Shown here: positions 25,625-33,744 of the stretch, in pieces
How the letters are laid out: every line of letters starts with the position of its first letter
Position numbering within the stretch: the first letter of the stretch is position 1
NCBI RefSeq assembly: GCF_009497655.1
Contig: NZ_CP023317.1
Location: forward strand, 4,245,501 to 4,309,500
Source of the DNA: Priestia megaterium
Lineage (GTDB): Bacteria; Bacillota; Bacilli; Bacillales; Bacillaceae_H
Reading direction: 5' to 3'
Length of the DNA: 64,000 nt
Position numbers and translations under genes: made by a program
Notes under the pieces: generated by a model
Databases searched by the model: none
What the model was told of the DNA's origin: nothing
The model's input: the letters and a program-made list of their open reading frames with translations, nothing else

Positions 25625-25643
25625 CGTATAAATGCCGTATAAA
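25625..25643. repeat. Direct CGTATAAA repeat, 11-base step, upstream of the glycan trio
   Basis: CGTATAAA at 25625-25632 and again at 25636-25643. On the - strand this reads TTTATACG twice, 11 bases apart, 37-55 bases before the DUF4912 start. Spacing matches one helical turn, and TTTATA with a 5-base gap also fits a loose PhoP half-site pair. Confidence 0.35.
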
Positions 25644-25737
25644 CTTATTAACATCTTACCATTCAGAAAAAGTTGCCACAATAAACGCAATTTGTCGATT
25701 TGTGTTAAAAAATCCAGCCCAGCAAATTGGATGCATG

Positions 25738-25976
25738 AGCCCGTATGAATCGTTTGTTACACCGCTGTTGATTTCCGTGCAAAATGTCGCTTTCCGAGGG
25801 CGGCGATGAGCCTCCTCGTCGCTTCCGCTTTTCCTGCAGGAGTCTTTGCCCTTCCCTCTCATTAACAGCTAGAAGCAGCTACATTAAACCTACGTTTCTC
25901 GATACAATGAAAAAAATCCGAACGATTCATCGTTCGGATCTTCCTTCAACTAAAACACTTTTGTCCCAGCCTCTTT
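25738..25976. repeat. Composite intergenic repeat, copy 1 (downstream of phoU)
   Basis: Shares with copy 2 the blocks GCTGTTGATTTCCGTGCAA, GAGCCTC.TCGTCGCTTCCGC, AGAAGTCTT.GCCCT and the ending TTTTGTCCCAGCCTCTTT. Within it a 10-bp perfect stem (25916-25925 / 25930-25939) followed on the - strand by T6 serves as the phoU terminator. It occupies most of the 390-base gap between the glycan operon and phoU; the GC-rich reading frames across it are not genes. Confidence 0.75.
25911..25940 (-). terminator. phoU terminator inside repeat copy 1
   Basis: ATCCGAACGA / TCGTTCGGAT stem, TTCA-type loop, T-run on the - strand. Confidence 0.85.
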
Positions 25977-25981
25977 TTCCA

Positions 25982-26641
25982 CTATTCATTTAAATCGTAG
26001 CGTTTGCCTTTTACAAGGTAAAATACGCTTTCTGCTACGTTAGTGGTATGATCAGCCATACGCTCTAAATAACGGGCTACAAATAAAAGCTGTGTAATTT
26101 GGTTCATAGCCTCCTGCTTTTCTTTAGCAAGACTTAAAAGTTCTTTAATTGTTATTCCGTAAAGCTCATCCACTTGATCGTCCATTTCCGCTACTTTTTT
26201 AGCCAACACAAGATCTTCTTCGTGATAAGCTTTTAACGAAAGGCTCAGCATTTCAATCGAAATATCGTGCATTTTCTTTACATGTTCTAACGGCTTAATT
26301 AATTCTTCGTTTCCAATTCGTATAGCTGATTTTGCTACATTAACGGCAAAATCTGCCATACGCTCAACATCCGAAGCAATTTTAATTGCCACAATAATAC
26401 GTCTTAAATCAATAGCCACGGGCTGCTGCTTTGCAATCAGTAGGATAGCTAGGTCATTAATTTCTTCTTCTAAGTCATCCACGTATGAATCACCGTCGAT
26501 AATTTCTAGCGCCAGCTCAACGTTACTTGTTTGCAACGCTTCAATTGATTTTGATAACGCCTCATGCGTTAAGCGCCCTATTTCTAATAATTTTTCACGT
26601 AATATCTTTAAATCACCATGAAACTTTTCGCGTACAACCAC
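25982..26641 (-). CDS. phoU: Phosphate signalling / transport accessory protein PhoU
   Basis: 219 residues made of two PhoU three-helix repeats. Each carries the metal-binding E/DxxxD-type motif: DLEEEINDLAILLIAKQQPVA and ASDVERMADFAVNVA in the first half, and LARYLERMADHTTNVAESVFYLVKG at the end. PhoU links the Pst transporter to the PhoR kinase in many bacteria. B. subtilis lacks a clear phoU, so this is a difference. The start is GTG (VVREKF) with GGGATGA upstream. It lies 22 bases after pstB, in one operon. Confidence 0.93.
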   Translation of the reverse strand: MVVREKFHGDLKILREKLLEIGRLTHEALSKSIEALQTSNVELALEIIDGDSYVDDLEEEINDLAILLIAKQQPVAIDLRRIIVAIKIASDVERMADFAVNVAKSAIRIGNEELIKPLEHVKKMHDISIEMLSLSLKAYHEEDLVLAKKVAEMDDQVDELYGITIKELLSLAKEKQEAMNQITQLLFVARYLERMADHTTNVAESVFYLVKGKRYDLNE

Positions 26642-26663
26642 TCATCCCATCTCCTTGTATGTC

Positions 26664-27473
26664 TTAACCGAAACGACCTGTAATATAATCTTCTGTGCGT
26701 TTATCAGATGGCATTGAGAAGATTTTATCTGTTTCTGCGTACTCTACCACTTCTCCATTTAAGAAAAATGCTGTTTTATCTGAAATACGTGCCGCTTGCT
26801 GCATATTATGTGTAACAATAATAATGCTGAAGTCTTTCTTTAATTCTTGTACTAACTCTTCTACTTTTAATGTCGAAATTGGATCGAGTGCAGAAGTAGG
26901 CTCATCCATTAAAATAACGTCGGGTTCAATAGCCAAGCAGCGCGCAATACAGATACGCTGCTGTTGTCCACCTGACAACCCATTCGCATTTTGATTCAAA
27001 CGATCTTTAACTTCGTCCCAAATAGCTGCTCCTCGTAAACTTTTTTCAACAATTTCATCTAGTTTTTTCTTGTTGCGAACGCCATGAATTCTTGGACCGT
27101 ACGCGATATTATCATAAATAGATTTTGGGAACGGATTTGGCTTTTGGAAAACCATTCCTACTTGCGTGCGCAGCTCTTCCACATGGTACGATTTATCAAA
27201 AATATTTTTTCCTCTATACTCAATTTCACCTGATGTACGGACAATTGGCGTCATTTCTACCATACGATTTAACGTTTTAATATATGTTGATTTTCCGCAG
27301 CCTGATGGACCGATGATCGCGGTAACTTCGTTAGCATGAATGTCTAAATCAATATTTTTTAAGGCATGTGTGTTGCCATACCATAAATTCAAACCTTTTG
27401 TTTTATATACAATTTCTTTTGTTTGCGGAGTATTTACTTTTTCTTTGTTAGTCAATTCCATTGTTATTGCCAT
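26664..27473 (-). CDS. pstB: Phosphate ABC transporter ATP-binding protein PstB
   Basis: 269 residues. ATPase of the PstSCAB phosphate importer. Walker [12 protein letters not shown] (about 53-63), Q-loop [15 protein letters not shown], signature [16 protein letters not shown] and Walker [13 protein letters not shown] are intact; PNPFP is diagnostic for PstB. The start at 27473 has AAGGAGG eight bases upstream; a longer frame reaching 27515 has no ribosome site. It is followed by phoU. No pstS, pstC or pstA precede it, and the next upstream gene is pbpA, so the rest of the transporter must be elsewhere or lost. Confidence 0.95.
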   Translation of the reverse strand: MAITMELTNKEKVNTPQTKEIVYKTKGLNLWYGNTHALKNIDLDIHANEVTAIIGPSGCGKSTYIKTLNRMVEMTPIVRTSGEIEYRGKNIFDKSYHVEELRTQVGMVFQKPNPFPKSIYDNIAYGPRIHGVRNKKKLDEIVEKSLRGAAIWDEVKDRLNQNANGLSGGQQQRICIARCLAIEPDVILMDEPTSALDPISTLKVEELVQELKKDFSIIIVTHNMQQAARISDKTAFFLNGEVVEYAETDKIFSMPSDKRTEDYITGRFG

Positions 27474-27542
27474 TGGATAATCCTCCTTCATCGTCTTTAA
27501 CCGTTTTGAGCACAATAAAAGTCTCTCTATGTCTATTTAATA

Positions 27543-27566
27543 TCTATTGTTTACTATTAGTGTAAA
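27543..27566 (-). promoter_or_regulatory. Candidate promoter of pstB-phoU
   Basis: TTTACA (27561-27566) followed on the - strand by an AT-rich -10 region (TATTAA-type) about 17-18 bases on. The first element is part of an imperfect inverted repeat TTTAC-N7-GTAAA. No convincing PhoP-box series is seen. The remaining bases up to 27780 hold only a small GAAGC/GCTTC hairpin near 27575-27592. Confidence 0.35.
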
Positions 27567-27780
27567 TACATACGAGAAGCCGAACGCTTCCCCTTATTTT
27601 GATCATTTCTATTAATCCTTACACTTACAGAATAATAGCCGACTATTAATTGTGTTTTAACTCAATGTAAAGCTTTTGTAAACGAAGGCCTATCTGCGTG
27701 TTTTTTAGGTAAAAAACTAGTTCTTACGACCCTTAAATTCAATAAAAAACCATATATGTAAAGATTTCTAACAAAAAAAA

Positions 27781-28106
27781 GAAGAGGTTGAGACATAACT
27801 AAATTAATTTGATATAAAGACAAGTAAATTAGATAAATAAGCCAGTACGAATCACTTCTGACACCACTGTTGATTTCCGTGCAAGCAGGCGGCCGGTGAG
27901 CCTCGTTGTCGCTTCCGCTCCTGCGGGGTCTCACTTCTTCCGCTTTTCCGGCAGAAGTCTTCGCCCTGCCCTCCAATCAACCGCTTAAAGCACCTACTTA
28001 CATGAAATCTACGTTCACCCTCTCAATAAAAAAATCCGAACAGCGTTAATTCTTAATCAACGTCGTTCGGATCTTACTTCAACTAATATGCTTTTTCCCA
28101 GCCTCT
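27781..28106. repeat. Composite intergenic repeat, copy 2, with inverted ends (MITE-like)
   Basis: 326 bases between pstB and pbpA. The left end AAGAGGTTGAGACATA (27782-27797) and the right end read on the other strand, AAGAGGCTGGGAAAAA, match at 12 of 16 positions. Inside are the GC-rich core (CGGCCGGTGAGCCTCGTTG, CCTGCGGGGTCTC, GCAGAAGTCTTCGCCCT) and the terminator stem at 28029-28074. The right end abuts the pbpA stop codon. No transposase; open reading frames across it are incidental. Confidence 0.75.
28026..28076 (-). terminator. pbpA terminator inside repeat copy 2
   Basis: GATCCGAAC...GTTCGGATTTTTTT on the - strand, with an inner CGTT/AACG extension of the stem. Confidence 0.82.
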
Positions 28107-30284
28107 TTAATTGGCGTCGTTTGCAATGACAGCCTGTTGATTCTCTTCTTGATCTTTTACTTCTTGTTCACCTTTTTTCTTTAAATCAAAATACGTATCG
28201 AGCGCAGAACGAGCAAGCTCTTTTGTAATGGTATTTGGTGCACTTGGCACAAATGCCGATGGTACCACGACAGCTACTGCAATTTCAGGATCATTTGCCG
28301 GAGCAAAGGCCACAAAGTTTGAATTATTAACTTTAATTGGATCCCCTCCGCTTGGGTTTTTCTCATAGGCTTGTGCCGTTCCAGATTTACCAGCAGGATT
28401 ATAGTTCGCTGTATGGAAAGCTGCGTACCCTGTACCGCCTTGTTCCTGCGTAACCCGTTTAAAGCCATTTTGAACATCTTTAATGTATTCTTCTTTCATC
28501 GTGATACGATTTAACACATCAGGTTCAAATGAATGCTGCGTACCGCCAATTTCATCGATTTTTATTGTTGGCTTTCGGATTTCTTTTACTAGCTGCGGCT
28601 TGATGCGATACCCTCCATTAGCTATTGCAGAAGTATATTGAACAAGCTGCAGCGGCGTGTACGTATCATACTGGCCAATTCCTAAATCAAGCGCTGTACC
28701 TGGAACATTGCTTCCGCCTTGTACACCTGTTGATTCGTTATCGAGGTTTATGCCTGTTGATACGCCTAAGCCGAACTGACTGTAGTACGAACGCAGTTCG
28801 CTGAATGTGTCAGGTTTAATCGGTAAAGTCATGTTCTTGTGGTACTGTAATCCAGCCATCGCCATTACCGTTTTAAACATAAATACGTTGGATGAATATT
28901 TTAACGCGGATGAATACGTTAAGGGTCCTAACCCCTCAGCCTCAGCTGATTTCTTAATTGGTGTTCCTTTAATTTTTAACGGTTCATCAACGAACACTGT
29001 GTTTGGCTTAATAGCTCCTGAATCTAAGCCAGCTAGAACCGTTGCCCCTTTTACAACAGAGCCCATTGTATAAGATGTTGAAATATTCCCTAGTGCAAAA
29101 TCTTCTATTTTAGGTACCCCAGTCTTCTTATCAATGGTGTATTTTTTACCTGCCATTGTTAAGATTTCTCCTGTGTGAGGATCCATCATAATCACAAAAG
29201 CACGGTCTAAAAACTGCGTTCCTTTCATTTTCTTTTTGGCTAAAAGCTGGTCCGTAATTTGTTTTTCTACCGCTTTTTGAAGCTCCATATCAATAGTTAA
29301 AACTAAATCACTGCCGCGTTCGCCTTTCGACACTTGAATTGTATCAAGGAGATTTCCTTTATCATCTGTTACATACTGGACTTTTTCTTTTTGACCGCTG
29401 AGCTGAGCTTCGTATTGCTTCTCTAAATAGCTCGTCCCAACTTGGTCATTTCGACTATAGCCTCTTGATAAGTAATACTGTACTTTATCTTTGGGCAGAC
29501 CCTCGTTGGCAGAGGATACATTTCCAAGCAAAGTACGGAGAGTGCTGTTTTCTGGGTATGAGCGATCCCAATACGTTGTTGTATCAACACCCGGAAGTTC
29601 ATCTAAATGCTCACTTACAACGGCATACTCTTCATTTGTCACACCGCTTTTAACAATTTGCGGGGTGCTAGAATAACCTGCCTCCATTTGGCGCTTAATA
29701 GCTAGAACTTCTAAATCACTCTTTAAACTTTCTAAATCTTTTTTAGAAATGCGGTCTAACTGACGTTGATACAGTTCGTCATCAGTCATTTCACCATCTT
29801 GAACTTTTTTGCGATCAGCTTTCGTAATTTTCTGCTCCGCTTCTTTAGGGTGAAGCATAATCCAATAATCCTTCATGTCGCGTTCTGTAATTTTTACCAC
29901 GTTTTTAGCATCTTTATTCTTTCTATTTTCTGGAATATCAATCACATTTGTGGTGTAAGGAACATCGATCATAGTGGCTAACTTTTTAGCGATACGCAGC
30001 CTTTCTTCAGCTGTATTTCCTTGAAAACGAGTATATGTAATCGTATTTAAAGAGGTATTATCTACAATTACGCGGTTATACCGATCGTACATTTTCCCTC
30101 GAGGAACAGGCGTACTGACTGTAACGTCCTGTGTTTTTTCGACTTCTCGTTCGTAATTCTCACCGTACACAATTTGAACAAGTCCCAACCGCAAAATTAA
30201 TACGGAAAATAGGGCAAATACGGTCAAGAAAAGTAAGTTCACACGAAAAGGCACGTGACTTTTTCTTCTTTTTTTCTTTTTCAT
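28107..30284 (-). CDS. pbpA: Class B penicillin-binding protein (PBP2A type)
   Basis: 725 residues (B. subtilis PbpA/PBP2A 716). Monofunctional transpeptidase for cell-wall elongation. One N-terminal membrane anchor (about 14-34), dimerisation domain with RGKMYDRYNRVIVDN (about 62-76), then the transpeptidase domain with SVVK (Ser409-Lys412), SSN (464-466) and KSGTA near residue 635. A basic KKKKRRK stretch precedes the anchor. The last 25 residues are charged and Gln/Glu-rich. Same neighbours as in B. subtilis (yqgE, sodA). The stop codon merges with the outer end of a repeat element. Confidence 0.94.
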   Translation of the reverse strand: MKKKKRRKSHVPFRVNLLFLTVFALFSVLILRLGLVQIVYGENYEREVEKTQDVTVSTPVPRGKMYDRYNRVIVDNTSLNTITYTRFQGNTAEERLRIAKKLATMIDVPYTTNVIDIPENRKNKDAKNVVKITERDMKDYWIMLHPKEAEQKITKADRKKVQDGEMTDDELYQRQLDRISKKDLESLKSDLEVLAIKRQMEAGYSSTPQIVKSGVTNEEYAVVSEHLDELPGVDTTTYWDRSYPENSTLRTLLGNVSSANEGLPKDKVQYYLSRGYSRNDQVGTSYLEKQYEAQLSGQKEKVQYVTDDKGNLLDTIQVSKGERGSDLVLTIDMELQKAVEKQITDQLLAKKKMKGTQFLDRAFVIMMDPHTGEILTMAGKKYTIDKKTGVPKIEDFALGNISTSYTMGSVVKGATVLAGLDSGAIKPNTVFVDEPLKIKGTPIKKSAEAEGLGPLTYSSALKYSSNVFMFKTVMAMAGLQYHKNMTLPIKPDTFSELRSYYSQFGLGVSTGINLDNESTGVQGGSNVPGTALDLGIGQYDTYTPLQLVQYTSAIANGGYRIKPQLVKEIRKPTIKIDEIGGTQHSFEPDVLNRITMKEEYIKDVQNGFKRVTQEQGGTGYAAFHTANYNPAGKSGTAQAYEKNPSGGDPIKVNNSNFVAFAPANDPEIAVAVVVPSAFVPSAPNTITKELARSALDTYFDLKKKGEQEVKDQEENQQAVIANDAN

Positions 30285-30348
30285 ACCAACACCTACACTT
30301 TATAAAACATATATACCATAACACCATAAAATCAGACATTTAGCAAAT

Positions 30349-30375
30349 AAATAGACACCTGGCAGGTGCCTATTT
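30349..30375. other. Perfect 12-bp hairpin between pbpA and yqgE
   Basis: AAATAGACACCT at 30349-30360 pairs with AGGTGCCTATTT at 30364-30375 around a three-base loop (one G-U on one strand). It ends the yqgE transcript or sits in the pbpA leader; weak T-run (TATTTATTT) on the - strand. Confidence 0.55.
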
Positions 30376-30445
30376 ACACAACGTATTTATTCTAAAAGAA
30401 AAGCGAGGCATTTTCCATAGTACAAATGAAGGAGCTAATAATACT

Positions 30446-31723
30446 CTAAGCTGGAGACTCTCCGTCTCCTTCATTTAATACTGGAGGAGTAACAGTCGTT
30501 TCTTTTTTGTGCAGAGGCTGTGAGATATGTCTTACACAAAAATAAATGATCGTATGCCCTGCTCCAACAATAGCTAATAAAATGGGAATACTTTTTGCTT
30601 CATCAAAAAATAGTACGGCTATTAAAAATAAAGATATGGAAACGACCCGCCCAATATTCAGAAATACTTCTCTGACAACAATGTATTCGATTCTTTTTGA
30701 AACAACGTCCTTTGCTCGTCCAATCACATCGTACGTTAGAGAAATGAATGGAACCAACAAAATAGGATAGGCAATAGCAATACAAACAGCATATATAATT
30801 AACTTTGGATACGATAAGTTAAAGATAAGCAAAAAGACTGCTCCATAGAGAAGGAGGCCCCCGGTGAAAATAAATCGAAGGCGATTTTTTTGCTTAATAA
30901 ATCTTGAGGCTACATAGTATCCTACAAACGCCACCGCTGAATTCACCAGTCCATAAGTTCCTAAAGCTAATTCACTTCCCGTCGTAATAAATACCATGAC
31001 GGATACGACAAAAATGAACGTACCTTCACGCAATCCTTGAAAGAAATGAGCCTGTAATATTCGATTCCAGTCTTTGTTGACTTTTCGTTCAGCCCACACT
31101 TCTTTAAATTTGTATACTCCTTCAGCTGCGCGTCTTGTAATAAAAAAACTAAGCACAACGGCACCGACAAACAATAGCAGAGATACACCAAACACAATTT
31201 TATACCCAAGTGATTCATACAAAGCGGAAATAACAAAGCCCGCTCCTAAAGGACCAATCATCCCTGCAAAAGAGTTTAAGATCCCTAAAAATCCGTTAAA
31301 AAAGTCTCTTGTATCAGGTTCTGTAATTTCAAAAGTTAGCACATTAAAAGCTAGCCAATAAAAGCCATATCCTATACCCAGCAGTCCACCAAGCAATACT
31401 AAATACTCGGCTGCGTTAGCTCCACTGACCAATACAGCGATATAAAAAACAGCTAAAAAAGATACGCCTAACCTTAAAACCACAACCCGGTCAATTCGTT
31501 TGGCCCATTTACCTGCTAAAATAAACGTAAGCGGCTGAAGCACCACTACCGCTAAATTATAAATAGCGAGATCCGAAAATTCGCCTGATTGTTTCCACAG
31601 ATAAATGTTAACAAACGAATTGGAAATTGAAATAGCCAAGGCATAAAGACCGCCTATAATTAAAAGCAAAAGTAAATCTTTACTAACTTCTATATCTCCA
31701 ACTACTTTTTTTAATAAAGGCAT
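30446..31723 (-). CDS. yqgE: MFS transporter YqgE
   Basis: 425 residues with about 12 membrane helices (first from about 18 to 40). Major facilitator superfamily, no close match to a characterised transporter; identified as B. subtilis YqgE (430 aa) by the sodA-yqgE-pbpA order and the MPLLKKVVGDIEVSKDLLLLLIIGGLYALA start. The family motif between helices 2 and 3 is KWAKRIDR. ATG with GGAG 11 bases upstream. The C-terminal tail (about 405-425) is soluble and acidic. Substrate unknown. Confidence 0.88.
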   Translation of the reverse strand: MPLLKKVVGDIEVSKDLLLLLIIGGLYALAISISNSFVNIYLWKQSGEFSDLAIYNLAVVVLQPLTFILAGKWAKRIDRVVVLRLGVSFLAVFYIAVLVSGANAAEYLVLLGGLLGIGYGFYWLAFNVLTFEITEPDTRDFFNGFLGILNSFAGMIGPLGAGFVISALYESLGYKIVFGVSLLLFVGAVVLSFFITRRAAEGVYKFKEVWAERKVNKDWNRILQAHFFQGLREGTFIFVVSVMVFITTGSELALGTYGLVNSAVAFVGYYVASRFIKQKNRLRFIFTGGLLLYGAVFLLIFNLSYPKLIIYAVCIAIAYPILLVPFISLTYDVIGRAKDVVSKRIEYIVVREVFLNIGRVVSISLFLIAVLFFDEAKSIPILLAIVGAGHTIIYFCVRHISQPLHKKETTVTPPVLNEGDGESPA

Positions 31724-31795
31724 ATCAAAAAACTCCTTTTCTCTTCTACACCTAGTGTGTGAAAAAGAAAAGGAGATATGTAAAAGAATTGGAAA

Positions 31796-31837
31796 ACAAA
31801 AAAGCCAGTAAAGGTAATAATTACTTTACTGGCTCTT
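31796..31837 (-). terminator. sodA terminator
   Basis: AAGAGCCAGTAAAGTAA / TTACCTTTACTGGCTTTTTTG on the - strand, just after the sodA stop. Confidence 0.88.
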
Positions 31838-31852
31838 AAATACGTCTTCAGC

Positions 31853-32461
31853 TTATTTTGCAGCGTCGTAACGCTTAGCAACTTCGTCCCATTTTACAAC
31901 ATTAAAGAATGCTGAAATGTAATCTGGACGGCGGTTTTGATAATTTAAGTAGTAAGCGTGCTCCCAAACGTCTAGACCAAGAATTGGCGTTTTGCCTTCC
32001 ATTAATGGGCTATCTTGGTTTGGTGTGCTTGTTACTTCTAATTGGCCGTTGTTTACAACTAACCAAGCCCAGCCAGAACCGAAGCGAGTTTTAGCTGCAT
32101 TTGCAAATTCTTCTTTGAATTGATCAAAGCTGCCGAATTTGCTAGCGATAGCGTCTGCTAATTCACCAGTTGGAGCACCGCCGCCGTTAGGGCAAAGGAT
32201 TGTCCAAAATAATGAGTGGTTCGCATGACCGCCACCGTTATTGCGTACTGCTGTACGGATATCTTCAGGAACAGCATCTAAGTTTGAAATTAACTCTTCA
32301 ATACTTTTGCTTTCTAAATCCGCTTTGCCTTCAACAGCAGCGTTTAGGTTTGTAACATATGTGTTGTGATGTTTTGTGTGGTGAATATTCATTGTTTCTT
32401 TGTCGATATGTGGTTCCAGTGCATCGTATGCATAAGGTAGTTCTGGTAATTTGTAAGCCAT
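31853..32461 (-). CDS. sodA: Superoxide dismutase, Mn/Fe family
   Basis: 202 residues, same as B. subtilis SodA. Disproportionates superoxide in the cytoplasm and also in spores. Metal ligands: His27 in MNIHHTKHH, His in NHSLFWT, and Asp and His in [20 protein letters not shown]. Manganese is expected from the GGG..W and DVWEHAYY context. The start at 32461 ([17 protein letters not shown]) has AAGGAGG eight bases upstream; the extension to 32479 adds six unsupported residues. Confidence 0.96.
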   Translation of the reverse strand: MAYKLPELPYAYDALEPHIDKETMNIHHTKHHNTYVTNLNAAVEGKADLESKSIEELISNLDAVPEDIRTAVRNNGGGHANHSLFWTILCPNGGGAPTGELADAIASKFGSFDQFKEEFANAAKTRFGSGWAWLVVNNGQLEVTSTPNQDSPLMEGKTPILGLDVWEHAYYLNYQNRRPDYISAFFNVVKWDEVAKRYDAAK

Positions 32462-32519
32462 GAATAATTCCTCCTTCAAAATATGTAAGCATTTTGGCGC
32501 AAAAGCACCATATACGTTT

Positions 32520-32548
32520 AGATTAGCAAATTTACCCTACTCTTTCAA
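32520..32548 (-). promoter_or_regulatory. Candidate sodA promoter
   Basis: TTGAAA (32543-32548) and TAATCT (32520-32525) on the - strand, 17 bases apart, about 60 bases before the sodA start. Confidence 0.4.
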
Positions 32549-32610
32549 ATAAAAAGTACCTAATCCATGATTTATATTTACCTAATTCCCATTCGCTATT
32601 CTTTTAAACA

Positions 32611-32646
32611 TAAAAAAAGCTTCTTTTTCTCAAAAGAAGCTTTGAA
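32611..32646 (-). terminator. tRNA operon terminator
   Basis: CAAAGCTTCTTTTGAG / AAAAAGAAGCTTTTTTT on the - strand, 12 bases after the last tRNA. Confidence 0.88.
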
Positions 32647-32658
32647 TAGACAATAGTA

Positions 32659-32751
32659 TGGCGGAGGAAGAGGGATTCGAACCCCCGCGGGCTTTAACAC
32701 CCCTGTCGGTTTTCAAGACCGATCCCTTCAGCCGGACTTGGGTATTCCTCC
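32659..32751 (-). tRNA. tRNA-Ser (TGA)
   Basis: 93 bases including an encoded CCA (32659-32661). Starts GGAGGAATACCC, anticodon loop CTTGAAA with anticodon TGA, long variable arm (GGGTGTTAAAGCCC type) and GGTTCGAATCC T-loop. Last tRNA of the operon. Confidence 0.96.
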
Positions 32752-32762
32752 AACCCTATAAA

Positions 32763-32839
32763 TGGTGGACCCTGCAGGACTCGAACCTGCGACCGGACGG
32801 TTATGAGCCGTCTGCTCTAACCAGCTGAGCTAAGGGTCC
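32763..32839 (-). tRNA. tRNA with CAT anticodon, probably Ile2 (lysidine)
   Basis: 77 bases with encoded CCA. GGACCCTTAGCTCAGCTGG start, anticodon loop CTCATAA. C4-G69 and C5-G68 acceptor pairs match known determinants for TilS, which converts CAT to lysidine-AT and makes it an isoleucine tRNA. It may be annotated as Met by anticodon alone. Confidence 0.88.
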
Positions 32840-32842
32840 ACG

Positions 32843-32917
32843 TGGCTCCACAGGTAGGACTCGAACCTACGACCGATCGGTTAACAGCCGATAGCTCTAC
32901 CACTGAGCTACTGTGGA
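32843..32917 (-). tRNA. tRNA-Asn (GTT), copy 1
   Basis: 75 bases with encoded CCA. TCCACAGTAGCTCAG start, anticodon loop CTGTTAA, GGTTCGAGTCC T-loop. Identical to the copy at 33033-33107. Confidence 0.96.
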
Positions 32918-32957
32918 ACAATATGAATTATGTATGTCACAAACGTAAATTGGAAAA

Positions 32958-33031
32958 TAGCGGCGGAGGGGATCGAACCCCCGACCTCACGGGTATGAAC
33001 CGTACGCTCTAGCCAGCTGAGCTACACCGCC
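32958..33031 (-). tRNA. tRNA-Met (CAT), elongator type
   Basis: 74 bases; GGCGGTGTAGCTCAGCTGG start, anticodon loop TTCATAC, GGTTCGATCCC T-loop. The acceptor has the G1-T72 pair known for this Bacillus tRNA. Unlike its neighbours no CCA is encoded (the end is CTA followed by TTTTCC), so CCA must be added enzymatically. Confidence 0.92.
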
Positions 33032-33032
33032 A

Positions 33033-33107
33033 TGGCTCCACAGGTAGGACTCGAACCTACGACCGATCGGTTAACAGCCGATAGCTCTACCACTGAGCTA
33101 CTGTGGA
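33033..33107 (-). tRNA. tRNA-Asn (GTT), copy 2
   Basis: 75 bases, identical to copy 1, sharing also seven flanking bases (ACAATAT) on the 5' side. One base separates its CCA from the start of the Met tRNA. First tRNA of the operon. Confidence 0.96.
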
Positions 33108-33136
33108 ACAATATAACATTTACTAGCGACATTAAA

Positions 33137-33165
33137 AATTTAACATGTTTCTGGCCTAAAGTCAA
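33137..33165 (-). promoter_or_regulatory. Promoter of the tRNA operon
   Basis: TTGACT (33160-33165) and TAAATT (33137-33142) on the - strand, 17 bases apart, about 30 bases before the first tRNA and just past the yqgC stop. Confidence 0.5.
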
Positions 33166-33169
33166 TATA

Positions 33170-33655
33170 TTATTTTAAAACAGCGTATAAAAAATAGGCA
33201 ATCATCAACAGTTGAATAAATCCTTTCGAGATAGCGCCACTAAAAAAGCCAATAACCGAACCTACTCCAATTTTTACTGCGTTGCTAATTGTGGTCCGAT
33301 GAACAATCAGTTCTCCTACAATCGCTCCGATAAACGGCCCTAAAATAATTCCAAATCCCGGAATAACAAACGGACCCACAAGCAATCCAACTGTACTTCC
33401 CCAAACGCCTGCTTTAGTGCCTCCGAATTTTTTCACACCAATAATATTAGCGATATAGTCTGCTAAAAAAAGTGCGACAACTAACAATCCTTGTATCACC
33501 CAAAATAACCAGCTATAGGAGCTAAAATCATAAAATAAACCGTATATAACAAATCCTAGCGCTACAAATAGCACGCTTGGGATGATGGGATAAACCAACC
33601 CAACAAACGATACAACAAAGCTAATGATAACTAATGCCCAACATAAAATAGCCAT
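33170..33655 (-). CDS. yqgC: DUF456 family membrane protein YqgC
   Basis: 161 residues (B. subtilis YqgC about 160). Four or five membrane helices and glycine-rich repeats typical of DUF456: LVYPIIPSVLFVALGFVIYG (about 19-38), KFGGTKAGVWGSTVGLLVGPFVIPGFGIILGPFIGAIVGEL (about 77-118). Function unknown. ATG with GGATAGG upstream. It lies between the tRNA operon and the Na/Pi transporter; the tRNA promoter starts at its stop codon. Confidence 0.88.
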   Translation of the reverse strand: MAILCWALVIISFVVSFVGLVYPIIPSVLFVALGFVIYGLFYDFSSYSWLFWVIQGLLVVALFLADYIANIIGVKKFGGTKAGVWGSTVGLLVGPFVIPGFGIILGPFIGAIVGELIVHRTTISNAVKIGVGSVIGFFSGAISKGFIQLLMIAYFLYAVLK

Positions 33656-33710
33656 GCCCGCACCTATCCTTTTTATTATTACTATTTATCATACAATAAC
33701 CACTCTTATA

Positions 33711-33744
33711 AAGAAAGGCCTTGCATGAGCAAGGCCTTTCTTTA
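33711..33744. terminator. Terminator at the 3' end of the Na/Pi cotransporter gene
   Basis: AGAAAGGCCTTGC / GCAAGGCCTTTCTTT with an ATGA loop; it begins at the transporter's stop codon. Confidence 0.85.

Noticed and set aside
25656-25862. 68-codon frame with basic, Cys/Gly-rich product
   Set aside because: It runs across the GC-rich core of repeat copy 1, has no ribosome site, and a similar frame appears in copy 2 only because the DNA repeats.
27561-27660. PhoP boxes upstream of pstB
   Set aside because: TTTACA and TTACAC words occur, but not at 11-base steps; only an imperfect inverted repeat is present.
27662-27976. 104-codon frame between pstB and pbpA
   Set aside because: Composed of repeat copy 2 sequence; shares CTEINSGV with the copy 1 frame owing to repeat DNA and lacks a ribosome site.
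32843-33114. Short CRISPR-like repeat-spacer pattern
   Set aside because: The two long identical segments are tRNA-Asn genes; there are only two copies and no spacer periodicity.
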